Shown piece by piece: positions 6,166-8,495 of a stretch of DNA of 8,495 bases. Under the pieces are notes generated by a model, which saw only the letters and a program-made list of their open reading frames with translations, was not told the DNA's origin and made no database searches. Position 1 is the first letter of the stretch; each line of letters begins with the position of its first letter. The stretch spans positions 1 through 8,495 of the forward strand of contig SUVI01000152.1 of the NCBI GenBank assembly GCA_015062085.1. The letters are read 5' to 3'. The position numbers were made by a program, and so were the translations under genes. This stretch comes from Planctomycetaceae bacterium (lineage in GTDB: Bacteria > Planctomycetota > Planctomycetia > Pirellulales > Thermoguttaceae).

Positions 6166-7773
6166 ATGGTTCGCAAATCCCTTTTCACCCTTGCGTGTGC
6201 TGTCCTTGTCATGCAGTTTCTTTTTTTGACCGGCTGCAAGGATTCAGGAGAAGCGGCTCCGGAACAGCCGCAGGCGCCTCCGACGCTTGTGACGGCAGAG
6301 AGAGTCGAAGCCTCTATTCCGGAAACGGTTAAAAAGTATGTCGGTACGTTTGAAGCGATCGAGACGGTCGACGTTGTGGCGCGCGTAGCCGGCAAGATCA
6401 CGGAAATGAACGTGGAAGAAGGTAAAAACGTTCAGGCCGGCGAGCAGCTTTTCAAAATCGAAGATACGGTCTACAAAGCCAATCTTGCTTCTGCCGTTGC
6501 GAGCGTTGCAACGAGTGAAGCCAATATCAAGACGAGTGAAGCGAATCTGAAATCGGCGACGGCTACCGTGGAAGATCTGGAAGCGAAACTGCGTTACGCG
6601 ATCAATAATTATTTGCGCAATGCACGTCTTTATTGCGGCGACAGTGAAGCGCTGAACGTGCCGTTCGAGCAGCTTGCCAAGGCGGAACTGAACAGCGATA
6701 CGATCCTCGGAAGTCTGAAAACGATCAATGAGATCGTGATGAAGATCGAGGTCCCCAAAGCTGCCGTTTCGAAAGATGCGTACGAGAATGCTGAAACGAC
6801 GGTGAAAAGTGCCGTTGCGGCTCTGGAAAGCGCCCGGGCTGCGCTTCAGGCTGCAGAGGGAACGCTCGGCAGTGCGCGTGCGTCGCTCGACGTTGCGAAA
6901 GCAAAGCTGGAACTCGCGGAATTCGACAATAAATACACGGTGGTCACGTCGGACATCTCCGGGCGTGTCGGCCGAACGAATACCACGCTGGGCAACTACG
7001 TGACTCCGGCCAGCGGTGCGCTGATCACCGTTACGCAGATGAGTCCGGTCTACGTCCGCTTTTCGATGAGCGAACAGGATTTCGCGGAAATTTTCGGCAA
7101 TGTGCAGAATCTCCAGGACAGCCGCATTAAAGTGGAAGTCCAGCTTCTGAATAGAAATCCGAACGGCGTGAATGAAGAAGAAAAAACCAAATTCGCGGTC
7201 AAAACTGACGAAAACGGCAAAAACATGATCTTCCTCGATAACTCGGTCCACACGAACATGGGGGCTGTTTACCTTTGGGCGACGGTCGATAATGAGCACG
7301 AAAACTTCAATCCCGGCGGTCTGTGCCGCGTCATCGTGACGAAATTCGGTGCGGAAAAATGTGCGTTCGTCCGCAACACAGCGATCCAGCATGACCCGCA
7401 GGGAACTTTCGTTTATGTCGTTGGAAACGGCAATCTCGTGGAAATGCGCCGCGTGAAGCTCGGTCCTGCCACGGAACAGTACCAGGCGATCATGCCGAAT
7501 GATGACCTGACCCAGACGGTTCGTGAAGGGGAAGTCGTCGTGACCACAGGTACGCACAAGATCATCATGAGGCCGGGGGTCCAGCTGAAAGTCGACCTTG
7601 CGCTTCCGAGCGGTATGACAGCAGAACAGGCTCCGCTGAACGTTACGGGTGTCGTCGGCGGCGCTCCGGCAGTAAAACCGGCTGAAAAACCGGCAGTAAA
7701 ACCGGCTGAAAAACAGACCGAAAAACCGGCGGAAAGCAAACTGGTTTCCAATGAACAGCCTTCTGAGAAATGA
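6166..7773 (+). CDS. RND efflux periplasmic adaptor (membrane fusion) lipoprotein, AcrA/MexA family, 535 residues
   Basis: It should bridge the inner-membrane RND pump encoded next to an outer-membrane channel. An N-terminal signal ends in lipobox L-T-G-Cys24. The first barrel-sandwich (lipoyl) half is at 70-99 (VAGKITEMNVEEGKNVQAG), an alpha-helical hairpin at about 105-252, and the second lipoyl half at 257-290 (DISGRVGRTNTTLGNYV). Beta-barrel and membrane-proximal domains follow, with TNMGAVYLWATV (363-374), FNPGGLCRVIV and MRPGVQLKV (468-476). At 535 residues it is well above AcrA (397). The excess is a hairpin-tip insertion at about 156-200 and a Lys/Pro/Glu-rich tail from about 500, which contains two identical copies of PAVKPAEK. 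AGGAG lies eight bases before the ATG, and the lipobox confirms this start. It heads a two-gene operon. Substrates cannot be told from the adaptor. Confidence 0.95.
   Translation: MVRKSLFTLACAVLVMQFLFLTGCKDSGEAAPEQPQAPPTLVTAERVEASIPETVKKYVGTFEAIETVDVVARVAGKITEMNVEEGKNVQAGEQLFKIEDTVYKANLASAVASVATSEANIKTSEANLKSATATVEDLEAKLRYAINNYLRNARLYCGDSEALNVPFEQLAKAELNSDTILGSLKTINEIVMKIEVPKAAVSKDAYENAETTVKSAVAALESARAALQAAEGTLGSARASLDVAKAKLELAEFDNKYTVVTSDISGRVGRTNTTLGNYVTPASGALITVTQMSPVYVRFSMSEQDFAEIFGNVQNLQDSRIKVEVQLLNRNPNGVNEEEKTKFAVKTDENGKNMIFLDNSVHTNMGAVYLWATVDNEHENFNPGGLCRVIVTKFGAEKCAFVRNTAIQHDPQGTFVYVVGNGNLVEMRRVKLGPATEQYQAIMPNDDLTQTVREGEVVVTTGTHKIIMRPGVQLKVDLALPSGMTAEQAPLNVTGVVGGAPAVKPAEKPAVKPAEKQTEKPAESKLVSNEQPSEK
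7666..7713 (+). repeat. Two perfect 24-base tandem repeats in the adaptor 3' end
   Basis: Positions 7666-7689 and 7690-7713 are identical and in frame, each encoding PAVKPAEK. A degenerate third copy follows to about 7737 (QTEKPAES). They make a flexible, charged, proline-rich tail after the last folded domain. Exact identity at DNA level suggests recent slippage, so copy number may differ between strains. Confidence 0.9.
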
Positions 7774-7785
7774 AAGGACTGAACG

Positions 7786-8495
7786 ATGATTTCTGGTATT
7801 TTTATCCAAAGACCAAAATTCGCCATCGTCATCAGTCTGCTGATGATCCTGGCCGGATGTCTGGTCATCCCAAACATGCCGATCGCGGAGTATCCTGAAG
7901 TCGCTCCGCCGGAAGTCCAAGTCTCGGCCGTCTACCCCGGCGCGAGTGCCGAAGATATCGCCGATACCGTTGCGGCTCCGATTGAGTCGCAGATGAACGG
8001 TCTGGAAAACCTCCTGTACTACAAATCGACGTCCAGCAACACCGGACAGTACAACTTGAGCGTTTACTTCAAATACGGTGCAGACGCCGACATTTCGCAG
8101 GTCAACGTGCAGAATGCTGTTTCCCGTGCAGAACCGGTCCTTCCGCAGGAAGTCATTGCACGCGGTGTTCAGGTCCGCAAGAAATCTTCCGACATGCTTT
8201 GCGTGTTTTCGTTTGAGTCGAAAACGATGAACCTTCGTGACCTGGCGTCCTACGTCAAGATCAACATCATGGACGAAGTATCCCGTGTTGACGGTATTTC
8301 CGACTGTATGATGTGGTCCAACGAGTTCTACAGTATGCGAATCTGGCTCGACCCGGCTAAAATGGCCGCGATGGGGATCACGCCAAGTGAAGTTGCTGCT
8401 GCCATTCAGGGACAGAACGTTCAGGCTGCCGCCGGCTCTGTTGGTATTGAGGCAAGTAACGACCTGATGCAGTACAAGATCAACGTCAAAGGACG
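7786..8495 (+). CDS. RND-family efflux pump, HAE1 (AcrB-like) inner-membrane subunit, N-terminal 236 residues, 3' end beyond window
   Basis: This proton-driven transporter exports hydrophobic and amphiphilic compounds through the adaptor and an outer-membrane channel. The N-terminus has the family form F-I-x-R-P (Arg9-Pro10), then transmembrane helix 1 at about 11-29. The periplasmic porter region follows, with AEYPEVAPPEV (34-44), AVYPGASAEDI, ESQMNGLENLLY, YGADADISQVNVQN (97-110), LPQEV (119-123) and MRIWLDPAKM (184-193). These line up with the AcrB segments QYPTIAPPAV, SYPGADA, EQNMNGIDNLMY, SGTDADIAQVQVQN and MRIWMNP. Family members are about 1,030-1,050 residues, so over three quarters lies outside, including the proton-relay residues of helices 4 and 10. 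The start has AGGA seven bases upstream. The 12-base gap to the adaptor stop implies co-transcription. Substrate range is not readable. Confidence 0.96.
   Translation, partial: MISGIFIQRPKFAIVISLLMILAGCLVIPNMPIAEYPEVAPPEVQVSAVYPGASAEDIADTVAAPIESQMNGLENLLYYKSTSSNTGQYNLSVYFKYGADADISQVNVQNAVSRAEPVLPQEVIARGVQVRKKSSDMLCVFSFESKTMNLRDLASYVKINIMDEVSRVDGISDCMMWSNEFYSMRIWLDPAKMAAMGITPSEVAAAIQGQNVQAAAGSVGIEASNDLMQYKINVKG

Noticed and set aside
6244..7920. Minus-strand open frame of 558 codons opposite the adaptor and pump start
   Set aside because: It spans the stop and start of two well-supported plus-strand genes. Its product is an Arg/Phe/His-rich string with no recognisable domain, so it is a shadow frame.

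Overview
The window reads as part of an anaerobic, Gram-negative chromosome. I place it tentatively in Planctomycetota or the neighbouring Verrucomicrobiota/Lentisphaerota. Three things point there. A single-chain pyruvate:ferredoxin oxidoreductase is a marker of anaerobic metabolism. An exported leucine-rich-repeat protein has 23-24-residue units ending in T-x-V-T-D and a closing LP-x-C-x-V cap, a form I associate with planctomycetes. A large secreted beta-repeat protein ends in a PEP-CTERM sorting tail. Coding DNA is moderately GC-rich, while the gaps between genes are very AT-rich and carry easily read sigma-70-type promoters. The genus cannot be named from this sequence.

Layout, left to right. 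Positions 1-2116 (minus) hold the first 705 codons of the pyruvate:ferredoxin oxidoreductase gene (nifJ/por type), which runs off the left edge. Positions 2117-2625 are non-coding, with the nifJ promoter and leader and, at the right end, a strong hairpin behind the next gene. Positions 2626-4764 (minus) encode a 712-residue PEP-CTERM protein, with its own promoter at 4821-4848. A bidirectional intrinsic terminator at 4859-4927 separates it from the leucine-rich-repeat gene at 4975-5859 (minus). An AT-rich divergent control region at 5860-6165 follows. It carries a promoter with both hexamers matching consensus, and a palindrome in the initial transcribed region. This drives a plus-strand RND-type efflux operon: a periplasmic adaptor lipoprotein (6166-7773) and, 12 bases later, the inner-membrane RND pump (7786 to the right edge, 236 codons visible).

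How they work together. The adaptor and pump should form two parts of a tripartite efflux system; the outer-membrane channel is not in the window. The three minus-strand genes each appear to have a separate promoter, so they look like independent units rather than an operon. The PEP-CTERM and leucine-rich-repeat proteins are both exported but share no visible pathway.

Most of the content belongs to known families. The least familiar parts are the repeated beta-rich units of the PEP-CTERM protein, an insertion of about 40-45 residues at the expected tip of the adaptor's alpha-hairpin, and the strong promoter plus palindrome that suggests repressor control of the efflux operon. I found no CRISPR array, tRNA, rRNA, insertion sequence or phage gene.
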